Positions 22,967 through 32,643 of a stretch of DNA of 64,000 bases are shown here, in pieces (within the stretch, counting starts at the first letter, position 1; every line of letters starts with the position of its first letter). Under the pieces are notes generated by a model. It saw nothing but the letters and a program-made list of their open reading frames with translations, was not told where the DNA came from and searched no databases. The position numbers and the translations under genes were made by a program. Source of the DNA: Echiichthys vipera (Eukaryota; Chordata; Actinopteri; Perciformes; Trachinidae); the NCBI GenBank assembly GCA_963691815.1, contig OY829667.1, positions 20,499,587 to 20,563,586 on the forward strand, given 5' to 3'.

Positions 22967-24710
22967 AAGATTCAAGAAGCTTTATTTTCTATTTATATTT
23001 ATTTAACAGTTTCACTACAAAAATGGGAAAGGGTCAGAGTAACAATAAGCTAACATAAATCGAATAAAAATAAAGCTAATATAAAATAAATCAAACAATT
23101 AACTAAATGTGACAGAATGCAACAGTATAAGGTGGTAAGGTGGTATAAGGCAGTGTAAAACACAGATTGGGAGTCGCTGCAAAGTAAATACGGAAACATT
23201 ACACTGATTGGTTGATCATCCTTCACTGGAGGAATCACAAAAGATGTGAGTGCCTGCTTCCAATTGCCTTCGTTTCTGCCTCTGCAGACTAAAACTAACT
23301 TAAACAGGCCTGGCAGCTCTTCCAAACATCTCTGTTTTAATGCACGCCAGGTGAAAAAGAAATGAGTTTTAAATGAAAATGTAATGTTTCTAATTAAGTG
23401 TACTTTTTAAGCATCATCAGTTGTGAATGTAATTTGTGTAATATTGTTAAATATTGACTGTGATGCTTCTGACAGAGCGGGTAGGTGCTTTTACTGTTGA
23501 GGTACCAAGCTTTTCCTCACTTTGAGCTGGGGAAAGCCTTTCTCATGCAGACATTTTACCTGCTGGAAAAGCACAATTCCATTTAGATTTATCATAGGAA
23601 GCCTTTCCGGTGAGCACAGTAGCACTACCACTGACTCTGGCATACTTAAATGTAGGGCAGACATTTTTAATGTTACCAGTTACGCCTGTGTTTGACAAAT
23701 CAAAATGTCCGCCATCAGAAAGGTCTACTTAGGGAAAAAACAGACAAAGCACAGTGTTCCACTAAATAGAAGATCAAAGACATCACAGTGCTGTCTACAC
23801 TGTTTGATTGACAGTTGATCAAAATACAAAAGCAGCAGAGCAGTGCGCTCCTGGCATGAAAGATGCAAAGTAGATGGGAAAAAACGTAGATTCCACAGAC
23901 ACGTTAACTATTTATGACTGTTCCTTGGTACTTTTCCTCAGTCTGATTGTTCCTGAGATTACATTAGTCAATACTTGTCTAAGTCTACACATTTTCTGTC
24001 TATAAGCCTCTCACATTCTTACATTTTACTGCATGGACATACTGCAGTAAATTAATTTATATGGACGTGACCCCCACTGCTTCCCTTCGCCGACTGCTGG
24101 AGACAGCTGTGCTGGAACTCTGTTTGCTTTCCTGCCTGATTGACAATAAGATGTTAAGCAATGCTGGGACTGCTCTTCCCCAGTGTACATCTGGTGCCTT
24201 CCCCATATGACTATTGTTGAGCAATAAATTGGCAAACCATCTCCACTAAACCTCCATCTGCACACAAATCCAACACACCAATGGCCAGATTCACAAATAA
24301 CTGTGAGAATAAAACTGACACTACTTTTCAACTCAAGTCTAAAGCTCTGCTAGTGGCCATTACAGGCTGCAATTTTTATTACACCCTCTTTTACTAGTCT
24401 TACAGACTTACTAGCAGGATGGCTAAACATGCAGAGTTATGTCTTGAGGATGGGGCTAAAGGAAAGGCAATGGAGTAATTAGATAGAAAAGGGTTTATAT
24501 GGTCTATCCCTTTGGGAGGATGAATGTGCTCTTTTTTCATTCTTCACACAGCACTTCCATCACTTGGCAGCAGGAGTTTCACAACACGACTTCTGTCTGA
24601 AGGTTTGTCCCACCATCTCTGTTTGTATCTGGTTGATTCGTCATACTGTTCGGTCCCTGTTGAGCACTCTGAATCCTTAAGTTCAATTTGTGGATATTTG
24701 ATGTGATTTA
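22967..24710. other. Non-coding stretch
   Basis: At 22965-23000 a TTCAAGATTCAAGAAGCTTT motif resembles the 3' tail of fish LINEs, but no coding part is present. The remainder is unrecognised unique-looking sequence. Confidence 0.4.
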
Positions 24711-24950
24711 CTAGCCTCGTGAAATCAGGATTATCTCACGAGGCCAGTCCATTGTATATTACTCGCAGATCAGTCTGGTAACGTGCGACGGAGAAAATTT
24801 GGGGAAGTTTGCCAAGCGCATGTCCAATCACCGTTGATTTTGAGGTGGGTCGAAGTGTGACGCAACGAGAAGCGACTCTTCAGTGTAAACAACATAGCGG
24901 CTTCCACGGATGAGATGAGCGCAGCTATCAAGCAAGTTTGATCAGAATTA
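24711..24950 (+). mobile_element. 5' part of a DNA repeat with palindromic end and helicase-like start
   Basis: Starts with a near-palindrome, GCCTCGTGA (24714-24722) and TCACGAGGC about 14 bp later. Further in, an ATG-containing stretch at about 24910-24950 runs into the Harbinger insertion and continues after it at 25567. I recall fish repeats with this CTAGCCTCGTGA start that carry a RecQ-like helicase gene, but the assignment is from memory. A TGA near 24938 or a lost base breaks the frame. Confidence 0.4.
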
Positions 24951-25563
24951 GAGCCTGCTCACACTGTCCTTTTGGCCGCGGCCAAAACCGGTTTTTCAGC
25001 TAAAGCCTAGTACCTTTAAGCAGTGTGAGTGGACCTGCTCCGTGCTCAACTGCGGCCAGCGGACCGTCCACGGCCCGCTTGAAAGAGGTGGGCTTTAGCG
25101 GAGCCGTTTGCACATGTACGAGCACGAGCGTGCACACGAGTACGAGCACGAGCACGAGCCCTACGGCAGTAGCGTTATGTCCGCCTGTTCGGACATGTAA
25201 ATAGAAGGACGGACCATGCGCGGACATTTAACAACAACAACAACAATAATGGCGGTGAAAGGTTCACGTTGGTGTGGTGCGGAGGTGGAGTGTTTACTGC
25301 AGATTTGGTCGATGAAAATATTCAAAAACAGTCGACAAGACGCACAAAAACTCCGAGGTCTACGGAAAGATTTGTAAACAAAGCCACACACACGCGATCA
25401 ATGCGTGTGACGTGTTACGGCGTGATGGCGTATGGACAGCAAGAAGCATTGGCCGGCCCTGGCAGTGTGAGTACAAACGGGGCTGGGGCGGGGTGGGAGG
25501 GGGAGGGGGGACAAGTACCCTAAAGTCCAGGTCTCGGCCCGAGAGGACAGTGTGAGTACGCTC
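24951..25563. mobile_element. PIF/Harbinger-like MITE, copy 2, TSD TTA
   Basis: The left end GAGCCTGCTCACACTGTCC and the reverse complement of the right end GAGCGTACTCACACTGTCC are 17/19 identical. TTA flanks both sides (24948-24950 and 25564-25566), the classic 3-bp TWA duplication of Harbinger elements. Internal blocks are shared in order with 11823-12388; this copy has extra sequence at about 25220-25370, including a CAA-rich tract. There is no transposase gene. Removing the element and one TTA rejoins the helicase-like frame on its two sides. Confidence 0.88.
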
Positions 25564-25566
25564 TTA

Positions 25567-25760
25567 GAGAGTATTCCTTCTCTGAAAGAAGAGCAAAAAA
25601 CAGCACTGTAGGCTTTTGTGGACCAAGCACCTTTTAACCGTAAATTTGCGTTACACAAATGGCAAATATCATTTACTGACATGTTGTTTACTTTCTGAGC
25701 TTTGCCATGACGCTGTTAGCACATGCGCTTCGTTGGTCTGATTGGTTGATTTGGCGCAGT
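25567..25760 (+). pseudogene. Helicase-like fragment interrupted by the MITE
   Basis: Immediately after the MITE the plus strand reads ESIPSLKEEQKTAL, a TAG stop, then AFVD. The LKxEQxxALxAFxxG pattern is the segment just before the P-loop (motif I) in RecQ/DEAD-type helicases. The P-loop itself is absent; sequence after about 25625 is unrelated to helicase, consistent with an internally deleted non-autonomous copy. The assignment rests on a short motif and is tentative. Confidence 0.35.
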
Positions 25761-27958
25761 AGACAAACAGCAACCAGTATTTTCATCCCTTTCATCCAAA
25801 CGATTATTTTTCATTTTGGAGAAATTTGGCTTTGATTTCTAATTTTATTTCTTAAGCTTCTGTATGTAACCCCCTCTGCATCTGTAAACACCGTGTCTGT
25901 GTCCATTCAGCATATTTCCCTCTCAAACGTGGGACCTGACAGGGCTGACTTTCTCTTATTACTACACAACGTGTCGTGACCTTTACCACCCTGCTCACCA
26001 GACGTAACATTCTCCTTAAATGGAAACATGTTTCTCCACCGACTCATAACAGTTGGATCTGTGAAATTTAACAATGTCTCCAGTTGGAGAAGTTAAGGTT
26101 TTCACAGAGGGGATCGCTGAGAGCATTCCACCAAACCTGGGAGCCACTGCTGGCTCTGATTAGTTATGGTCTTACTGTTACTACTGATGATACTGAGGAC
26201 ACTTCCTGTTGTTTTTCTCTTTCTTGAATTACTCTTTACTTTTTGCTATTAGTTATTTTTTTTTTTTTAACTTTACCTATCTACTTATGTTACATGTCAT
26301 TCGGTTACTTAGTTGGCTATTGTGACCGTGTCTGACGTGGGTTGTTGGGAGGGATAGCGGGATTCATGTTGGGGTTTTTCTGTTCTCATCTGTGTTATTT
26401 CACCTTAAAGCAGACACACTGTACAACTGTCATACTTTTTTCTGTGTACTTGTGTCTGCAGAATTAAAAAACAAAATAAAATTTGGGGTAAAAAAAGATC
26501 TCCAAATGAGAGTTCCTAAATGGATATGCCGAGCAAATGAGAATCATGCGAATCAATCCATCTGGCGGAGTCAGGTTAGTGATTTACACCTTCAGGAGAA
26601 AATATCTACCTAATGGTGGCATTAGATGGAAGTTCAGGGGTCCCCAAAGTGATTAGGAATCATCATCTGGAGACCACGATTGTCAATATCTGTCCAGTAA
26701 GGTGTCAAGATATTTTACTGTGGATGAGGGATGAAACGATTCCTCTAGAAAGATTATCATAGAGGCAAATTCTTTGCATCGAAACTTCGTATAATTAATT
26801 AATTTCATGTAAATATACAGCGCATTGTTGTTTTCATGATGCCATGGATTACTAAGTAGAGGAAGAGAGAGAAAATAGAGAGGGGTAAAGAGAAGAGACA
26901 GGCCAGTGAAAACTTTTTGGGTTTTGGAACATTTCAAGCTTGAAAACTAAAGTAAAACTCTGTACAGTGTGTCTACTGGAAAACTCAACTACCTTAGCAC
27001 AATAGCATGATGTGTATCCAGTCTTCACATCCAGTCTTAAGAGAGCGACCCTTCATAGGGTAACATTAACCACGTTGCAAGGTAACGACACTTAAGACTT
27101 TAAACTGGTTCCACCTCACTGCAGCCGGCGGCACATGCAGACAATACAACACCGCCCACTTGAAATCTGACGCAGCGGACTGAATACGGAACTTGTATAT
27201 TGCTTGAATGTGGTACCTTAATGCACTCAATGTGTGCATTTATATTTTTGACGGATAATATTATTGTATGCAATTAAAACAATAAAAATGTTGATTTTAG
27301 GAAAAGGAAAATTAGTTCTTCCTTTTAAGAAACCTGTCTTATTTCGTCTTTTGAATATTTCCGACTGCTCTTTAATTAACCAAACGTATTTCTCACCAAT
27401 TCCTCTATTAATCAATAGAATAAAAGGTAGAATACTTTATTACTCAAATAATCCATAGCTGCACTTCTCTAGTGCTCTTTTGTCTATTCTGAGAATTGTT
27501 ACTTACATTCAGACATTCTTGATTTGATTAGCCATGTGATGAATCAATACCTTTTTCTGGGAAAATGAATCTAGGCCAAGCTCTCTGGACTGAGTTAAGG
27601 CTCACCAGTGCTCTGTACTCATCAGTAAATGTGACAGCAGAAATGACATTTATTTTGACATTTTTTAATGTCATCCAACATTTATCACCAGTTGTTTATC
27701 AGATCCACCAGTGACATCTTGTCGGCATCCACAACAGTGCATTAGCCAGATTATATTCATTCTCATAACCCTATGTTCTGGTCATGAGTCATGAGGATCG
27801 ACACTGCTGCAGCTGTGTAGTATCACAAGATCATCCTCTCTTTTTTTAAACATGGAGATGATAGCTTCTATATCCCTTGTGCTTGTTGACATCTTGCTTG
27901 ATGTTGGGCTTGGGCTCCGCAGGGGTGAACTCAAACTACCTGATGAATAGTTTCATTC
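25761..27958. other. Non-coding stretch
   Basis: No gene recognised. It contains a T-run at 26260-26270 and AT-rich DNA at 27230-27460. The open frames at 26392-26613 and 27227-27458 lack motifs. Confidence 0.4.
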
Positions 27959-28008
27959 AAATCTCATCTCATCCTCAACCGCTTATCCGGGGTCAGGTCG
28001 CAGGGGCA
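27959..28008 (-). repeat. RTE-type LINE 3' tail, heavily 5'-truncated
   Basis: The reverse complement contains CGACCTGACCCCGGATAAGC followed by GGTTGAGGATGAGATGAGAT. This is the conserved 3' terminus of the fish RTE/Rex3-like LINE, with its short-repeat tail. Only about 50 bp are present. Confidence 0.7.
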
Positions 28009-28890
28009 TATAATTGAATTCCCAGAAATGATCTCAGTCAGATGACATATACGATTGACTGTTGTAATCATACTGTGGGTATCCCTGAGTTTAAATATTA
28101 AAATAGAATCTTCACAGTCCTTTATGAGACAACATCATATCAATTGGTGGCTTGTTTCCTTGTCTGTATCTGTTTTTGAGTCAGTGACATAAGAACATTT
28201 CAACCTAATCATTTATTGATCCTACTGTCAACATTACTGCAAACTAGAAAGTTTTTCTCTTGCAATCACCTCAATAAAGGTCCAGGTAGATTCACAGTAG
28301 CATAATAAAGACTGAACACACATATTCTTACATCTAACTGCATTCTTAATAATGATTTTATGGCACCTGTTACTTTTTCATGTATTGATTCTCTTTTACT
28401 TAAACACTTTTACAGAGACTCTCAAATAACAAGCCAATGAATCCTCCAGTTTTCTATTATGTTATTTTCTATTTTGGACACACCGCTTCAAAATATTAGT
28501 ATTCTTCTATTCTACTAGTTACTCATTTCCTTTAGTCTATTTTATTGCGAACAGTGCTTTATTACATCTTGTCATATTCAATTAGACCCTTAAAAATGAA
28601 AAATTGTGTCCTTTGCTTCAAAGATCTGGATAGTTTTCCTTCTACTGCATGCTGAACACAGTGTGACAAATAGGATGATTTTTATGTCTATGACATACCT
28701 GATAAAGCTGACAAACAGATTGCTGTTGACACCATCAATCCAGTCTCATCATGATCTCTTTCTGTGGCACAACAATTGTTCATGGTCTCTTTCTAGGCGA
28801 ACCTTAACAAAAGCCCTACTTTACTTTCAACTTCTACAGTTCCATTACAGCTGAACAAACTTCCTCTGAAGAAGGGAACATCTGAACATC
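28009..28890. other. Non-coding stretch
   Basis: AT-rich; no gene or repeat recognised. Confidence 0.4.
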
Positions 28891-29103
28891 AAAGTTCCAG
28901 CAGGAATGTGATCCAAAAATGGGGAGAAATTAACGTCGGCAACCAAGATGCAGCGTTTCCTGACATTATGGCATGTAGATAGCTATGTGTTACATTACAC
29001 ATGAGCCGAATTCTCGTAATAACATGAAATCATGCGAGAATCATATGGAAATGCCTCCAACTAATGTGTTTGTGCTTAGGATATACGTAATGTAACAGTC
29101 AGT

Positions 29104-29501
29104 GTGTTTACATGCACAAAGGCCTTACACCGGTTAAGGGAATAATCAGATTATTGAATTTCCCCACGTATTCATGAAAGGGGTTGAATGGGAAAATGAC
29201 GGAGTAACTCTAATAGGTACAGCAGGTGGCGCTCCGCCAAAATAAAGCTGGTTGGACTAAGGCTTTTTTTCCGGTTTACCTTTGTCAAAATTACAACAAC
29301 TTGGAAAGCAGTGGAAATGGCCGACTTTTGGACAGAATTACGATAGAAACTAGTCTTCTTGGTAGTGATGTTACTGACATGTCTCAGTCCTCCCTGGGTT
29401 TAAAGGGAAAGCTCCATTTTTTTCGGCCCACAGAGCATGCGCAGACACGATATTATTCCGGGTAAGATGTTTACATGCATGAATACCCCGGTTACTAAAG
29501 G
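29104..29501 (+). mobile_element. GTTTACATGCA MITE, plus copy, left part
   Basis: Starts TGTGTTTACATGCAC. It shares TTTTGGACAGAATTACGA, GTCTTCTTGGTAGTGATGTT, GGTTTAAAGG and TTTACATGCATGAATA blocks, in order, with the copy at 46382-46777. It is interrupted at about 29502 by an inverted copy of the same family; its expected continuation (GTATGAGAACTCCGATTTTA) resumes at about 31738. Confidence 0.7.
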
Positions 29502-29762
29502 AGTGTTTACATGATCATATTTGGGTTAAGGGCATACTCTGGTTTCTCAGACACCATGTAAACACCGTCCCCAAGTAAAATCGGAGTTCCCATACCCCGG
29601 TTAACAGACCTAGATTACTCCTTCAATACCCCGATTATTTGTGCATGTAAACAGCTTAACCAGAGTATTATTGGGTTTTGCGTCTATGCATCCTCCGTCA
29701 GTTAGAACTCCCCCTCCCCACTCTGCGGCAGTGGCTTTTGACCTGGAAATAGAATAAACCAG
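29502..29762 (-). mobile_element. GTTTACATGCA MITE, inverted copy, left part
   Basis: The reverse complement of this stretch aligns with 46530-46777: AAAGCCACTGCCG, GAGTGGGGAGGGGGAG, ATAATACTC(T/C)GGTTAAGCTGT, GGGAACTCCGATTTTAC and GAAACC(A/G)GAGTATGCCCTT. The copy is cut at 29762 by the Harbinger-type element and continues at 31531. Confidence 0.75.
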
Positions 29763-29975
29763 GGGCCTGTTTCACAAAGCAGGTTCAAAAAACTCTGAGT
29801 CTAACCCGGAACTCTGAGTTGATCTACTCTGAGATAGGAAACTCTGAGTTTTCGGTTCCAGAACAGCAGATTTGCGTTAGGTTGATCAACTCAGAGTAGT
29901 TTGACCTGGAGTTAAGCGCGTGCACCACAAGTAAAAAAAGACAGCATCAATGGAGCACTGATTCGACGAGTCACC

Positions 29976-30125
29976 ATGGCAACGGGGAAGCGAAGGGCTA
30001 CGCTACAACTGGAAATGGAAACATTAATGCGCTCATACGGAGAGTTTGAGCAGGTTTACACCGCTGCAGCAGCAAAAGAGAGGGAGACGGTGCGGGAGGA
30101 CATTGCTGCTCGGGTCAGTGCATAA
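29976..30125 (+). pseudogene. Myb/SANT-like exon of a Harbinger element
   Basis: The 49-codon frame starts in good context (CACCATGG). It encodes a basic start (MATGKRR), then LEMETLMRSYGEFEQVY, then KERETVREDIAARVSA and a stop. The pattern L-E-x-L-(x)n-E-x-R-x-x-W/V-x-x-I-A-x-R-V-(N/S)-A is that of the Myb/SANT-like DNA-binding protein, the second gene of Harbinger transposons and the source of vertebrate NAIF1-type proteins. The expected tryptophan after KERE is replaced by Val. The 'stop' lies in GCATAAGT, which would be an excellent donor (GTAAGT) if the A were G, so the exon may originally have spliced here. Known: the family role is nuclear import and DNA binding for the transposase. 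Inferred: the identity and the lost donor. Confidence 0.65.
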
Positions 30126-30374
30126 GTTTAAATGTAGTCCAGTTGCAATCACAGTAATATCACAGGGGGAACTGCATGAGTGGGAGCCTATTAGTTTATT
30201 TCATTTAAGTGCAACCCCGCGGGGGAGAAGCGCAGCTTAAGATGAAACATAAAAACATTTTTCAAACAGGTAAAACCTCAGCACAATCTCATGGTGACGC
30301 CTCATTTTGAGCAAGTTTTACATCGTAAAGTAAATATTACCGTAAGTGGCTGTTTTTTATACAACATATCAATG

Positions 30375-31160
30375 TTGTATAAAAAACTCCCATTTTGCAA
30401 AAAAAAAACGCAGCGCAACACACAATATCTGCTGTGATATGAGAGCATTACTGGTTGTTAATGTTGGAAATGTAAGGAGGGGTGAGATGGACTGTGACAT
30501 GAAACGGTGTTGTGCCGTATTCAGCCCCCTCGCATTATAGGTGATATTCTGGATCAGAAGGCTATACAGTATAGGAGTAGTTAATATACCGGTAACCCAA
30601 CTAAAAGCACACACTTTTGAACCTATGAATTGTAAGAAAAGCTGGGATTATATTTAGAAACGCTGAGTCAAATATATTCAACTTGCTCAAAAGATCCATT
30701 TCATTCATTTTGTAATTATGGCTGCAGCATATTAAGGACGTCTATGCGCGGTCTGATAATCATCTCCCTACGAATATTTAATTCTCTTTGCGAAATGCGT
30801 CACCTTCATCCACGGGATCGTTATCAAAATGACACGCCATGGTAGTGTAAATATTCACCACCTAATATAACTTCTAATGTAGGCCTACTGAATGACTTTT
30901 ATACGTTGTATACAAAAACTCCCGTTTGCAAAAAACCGCAGCGCAACACAGAATATCTGCTGTGATATGAAACGGTACCGCTCAAACAGAGAATTGCCTG
31001 GAAATGCAAGAACATCTATAATCAATAGTCTGATAATCATCTCCCGACGAATATATAATTATCTGCGCAGTAATGCTGCAGCTTCATCCACGGGATTGTT
31101 ATCAGAAGGACACGCCATGGTAGTGAAATAGTCGCCACCTAATATAACTTCTAATGACTG
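30375..31160. repeat. Partial direct duplication inside the Harbinger element
   Basis: The block around ACTCCC(A/G)TTTTGCAAAAAA...CGCAGCGCAACACA...ATATCTGCTGTGATATGA occurs at 30375-30440 and 30903-30975. The block GTCTGATAATCATCTCCC...CCACGGGAT(C/T)GTTATCA...ACACGCCATGGTAGTG...CACCTAATATAACTTCTAATG occurs at 30748-30880 and 31027-31160. The order is the same in both halves, but the second half lacks about 250 bp between the blocks, so duplication was followed (or accompanied) by deletion. Confidence 0.85.
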
Positions 31161-31530
31161 ATTTTTGCCATGATTTTCTGAAAAAACAGACGGAACTATA
31201 GCAGAACTATACTTCGCTAAAACTCGCGTGCTGACTGAATGAATGAGGAAATGAAACACCGTGTGTGGCTGAAAGAGGGCGGAGACAGAGAGAAACTCAA
31301 GGTTTTCTGAGAAAAACCTGGTCCCGACCAGGTTAGTTTCAGAGAGCATGTTACCATGGTAACTGACCGAGAGTTTAAGTTACCTCCCTTTGTGAAACAG
31401 GCTAGAGTTACCCCTCTGTCTCTGGTTTGAGTTACCTCCCTTTGTGAAACGGAAAACTCAGAGTTTCCCTCATTTCAGGGTTAACATACTCAGAGTTTTC
31501 ACTAAACCTGCTTTGTGAAACAGGCCCCAG

Positions 31531-31722
31531 CAGGCAACAGCGCTGAAAACAATGTGAAAAAACAACAACAATAGAGCGTTACCTTTAAACCAAGAGAAAC
31601 TTCAGCATGTAGAGTAACATCACTACAAAGAAGACCCCTTTTATGTCGTCATTCTGTCCAAAAGTTTTCCCTTTCCCCTTGCTTGTGATTTTGACGAAGG
31701 TGAACATTGAAACACGCTGTGT
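31531..31722 (-). mobile_element. GTTTACATGCA MITE, inverted copy, right part
   Basis: Continues the inverted MITE after the Harbinger insertion. Its reverse complement gives TTTTGGACAGAATGACGAC, TCTTCTTTGTAGTGATGTTA, GGTTTAAAGGTAACGCTCTA and TTGTTGTTGTTTTTTCACAT, matching 46410-46510. Joined across the insertion, the target site reads like the uninterrupted homolog near 46525-46535. Confidence 0.75.
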
Positions 31723-31830
31723 GTCTCTTAACCAGAGTATGAGAACTCCGATTTTACCTGGGGTACGGTGTTTACATGGTGTTATGGTAAGGGCATACCC
31801 CGAATGTAATCGCATTAAACCGCCTGTAAT
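31723..31830 (+). mobile_element. GTTTACATGCA MITE, plus copy, right part
   Basis: Reads AACCAGAGTATGAGAACTCC, then GATTTTACCTGGGGTACGGT, then GTTTACATGGTGT and AAGGGCATACCCCGAATGTAA. This corresponds to 46665-46755 in the solo copy and completes the plus-oriented copy begun at 29104. Confidence 0.65.
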
Positions 31831-32643
31831 CCAGTGGACTGCAAGCGCAGCTCAGCTTCCCCTAAAATGTCACCAAAAAATAGGCGCTAGAAAGCCTTCA
31901 TCTTTGGTTCAGAATCAGCTCCTTATCTTAGGTAACCGGCACAACTTCCTTCTCATTCATCCCCACAGCACCACAGCACTTTACACAGTCGGACGCTCAG
32001 CTTCTACTGACTTCAATGGGGAAGCGTAGAGCGGGTTGTTCCACTGCAGCCAAACAGGACACTCATTGGATAAATGCTGGGCTTTGTCATCGGACGATCA
32101 GCGTCTCTGGGGGTCTATGGGACAGTGGGCTGGCCCGGACGCTCGGCTTCTGCATGATGATTGGATGAGCTGTCTGGTCACTGGTCAAGTCCCTGGAAAA
32201 GACGCCTAGTTGGTACGACAAGGTCACAGATAATTTTCTTGAGAAGGAACGAAGGGTAGAATTTACATAAACAAACACATTTATGATGTAGGCCGGAAAA
32301 ATGAGCTTCCCCTGGGGTAATGACCACACGAGGGGTTACCGCTCATCCTAAACAACAATGGCGGCTCCTAAAGAGGTTAGCTTAGATGCTGCAATAGCAT
32401 CAGCTTAATTAGACACTGATGGCTTTTCTCCATGGAAAAGATGTTTTCTCTCATCCAGTTATCTTTCATATAGGTTTTGAAATTGCCTGTCCTTTTCCCA
32501 GTTTCCAATGACGCCTTTTCAAATGATTCTGTGTAAATCATTTGACGAGTCAGGTTAAGTTACATGTGGCAGTGTATGTTAAACGTAAACACGGCAGTAA
32601 AGTCAGTTGTTGTGATTTCAGATCACATTCCTGCTGGAACTTT

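Larger units (their letters stand above)
29763..31527. mobile_element. PIF/Harbinger-type element, 1765 bp, TSD CAG
   Basis: The terminal repeats are perfect over about 23 bp, beginning GGGCCTGTTTCACAAAGCAG at both ends. CAG flanks both sides (29760-29762 and 31528-31530); CWG/TWA 3-bp duplications are typical of Harbinger elements. Subterminal DNA is full of AACTCTGAGT and TTTGTGAAAC repeats in both orientations. It carries one Myb/SANT-like exon near the left end (29976-30125) but no DDE nuclease was recognised, so it is non-autonomous or internally deleted. Much of the right half is a partial internal duplication (30375-30880 against 30903-31160). Confidence 0.88.
28891..32643. other. Nested-transposon block bounded by a 23-bp inverted repeat
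   Basis: Bases 28891-28913 (beginning AAAGTTCCAGCAGGAATG) are perfectly repeated in inverted orientation at 32621-32643. Between them lie inverted MITE copies, a complete Harbinger-type element and unclassified repeat-like DNA at about 31831-32345. In that last part, a CGGACGCTC(A/G)GCTTCT motif occurs twice, at 31990 and 32137. Whether the 23-bp pair marks the ends of an older host element is not settled. Confidence 0.5.

Noticed and set aside
22459..22975. Minus-strand open frames of 158 and 169 codons as a gene
   Set aside because: They are produced by a 30-bp stop-free minisatellite; two frames are open at once and both encode the same kind of simple decapeptide repeat.
24948..25566. The MITE at 24951-25563 as a hAT element with an 8-bp duplication
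   Set aside because: The flanking 8-mers do not match, whereas TTA on both sides fits a 3-bp Harbinger duplication.
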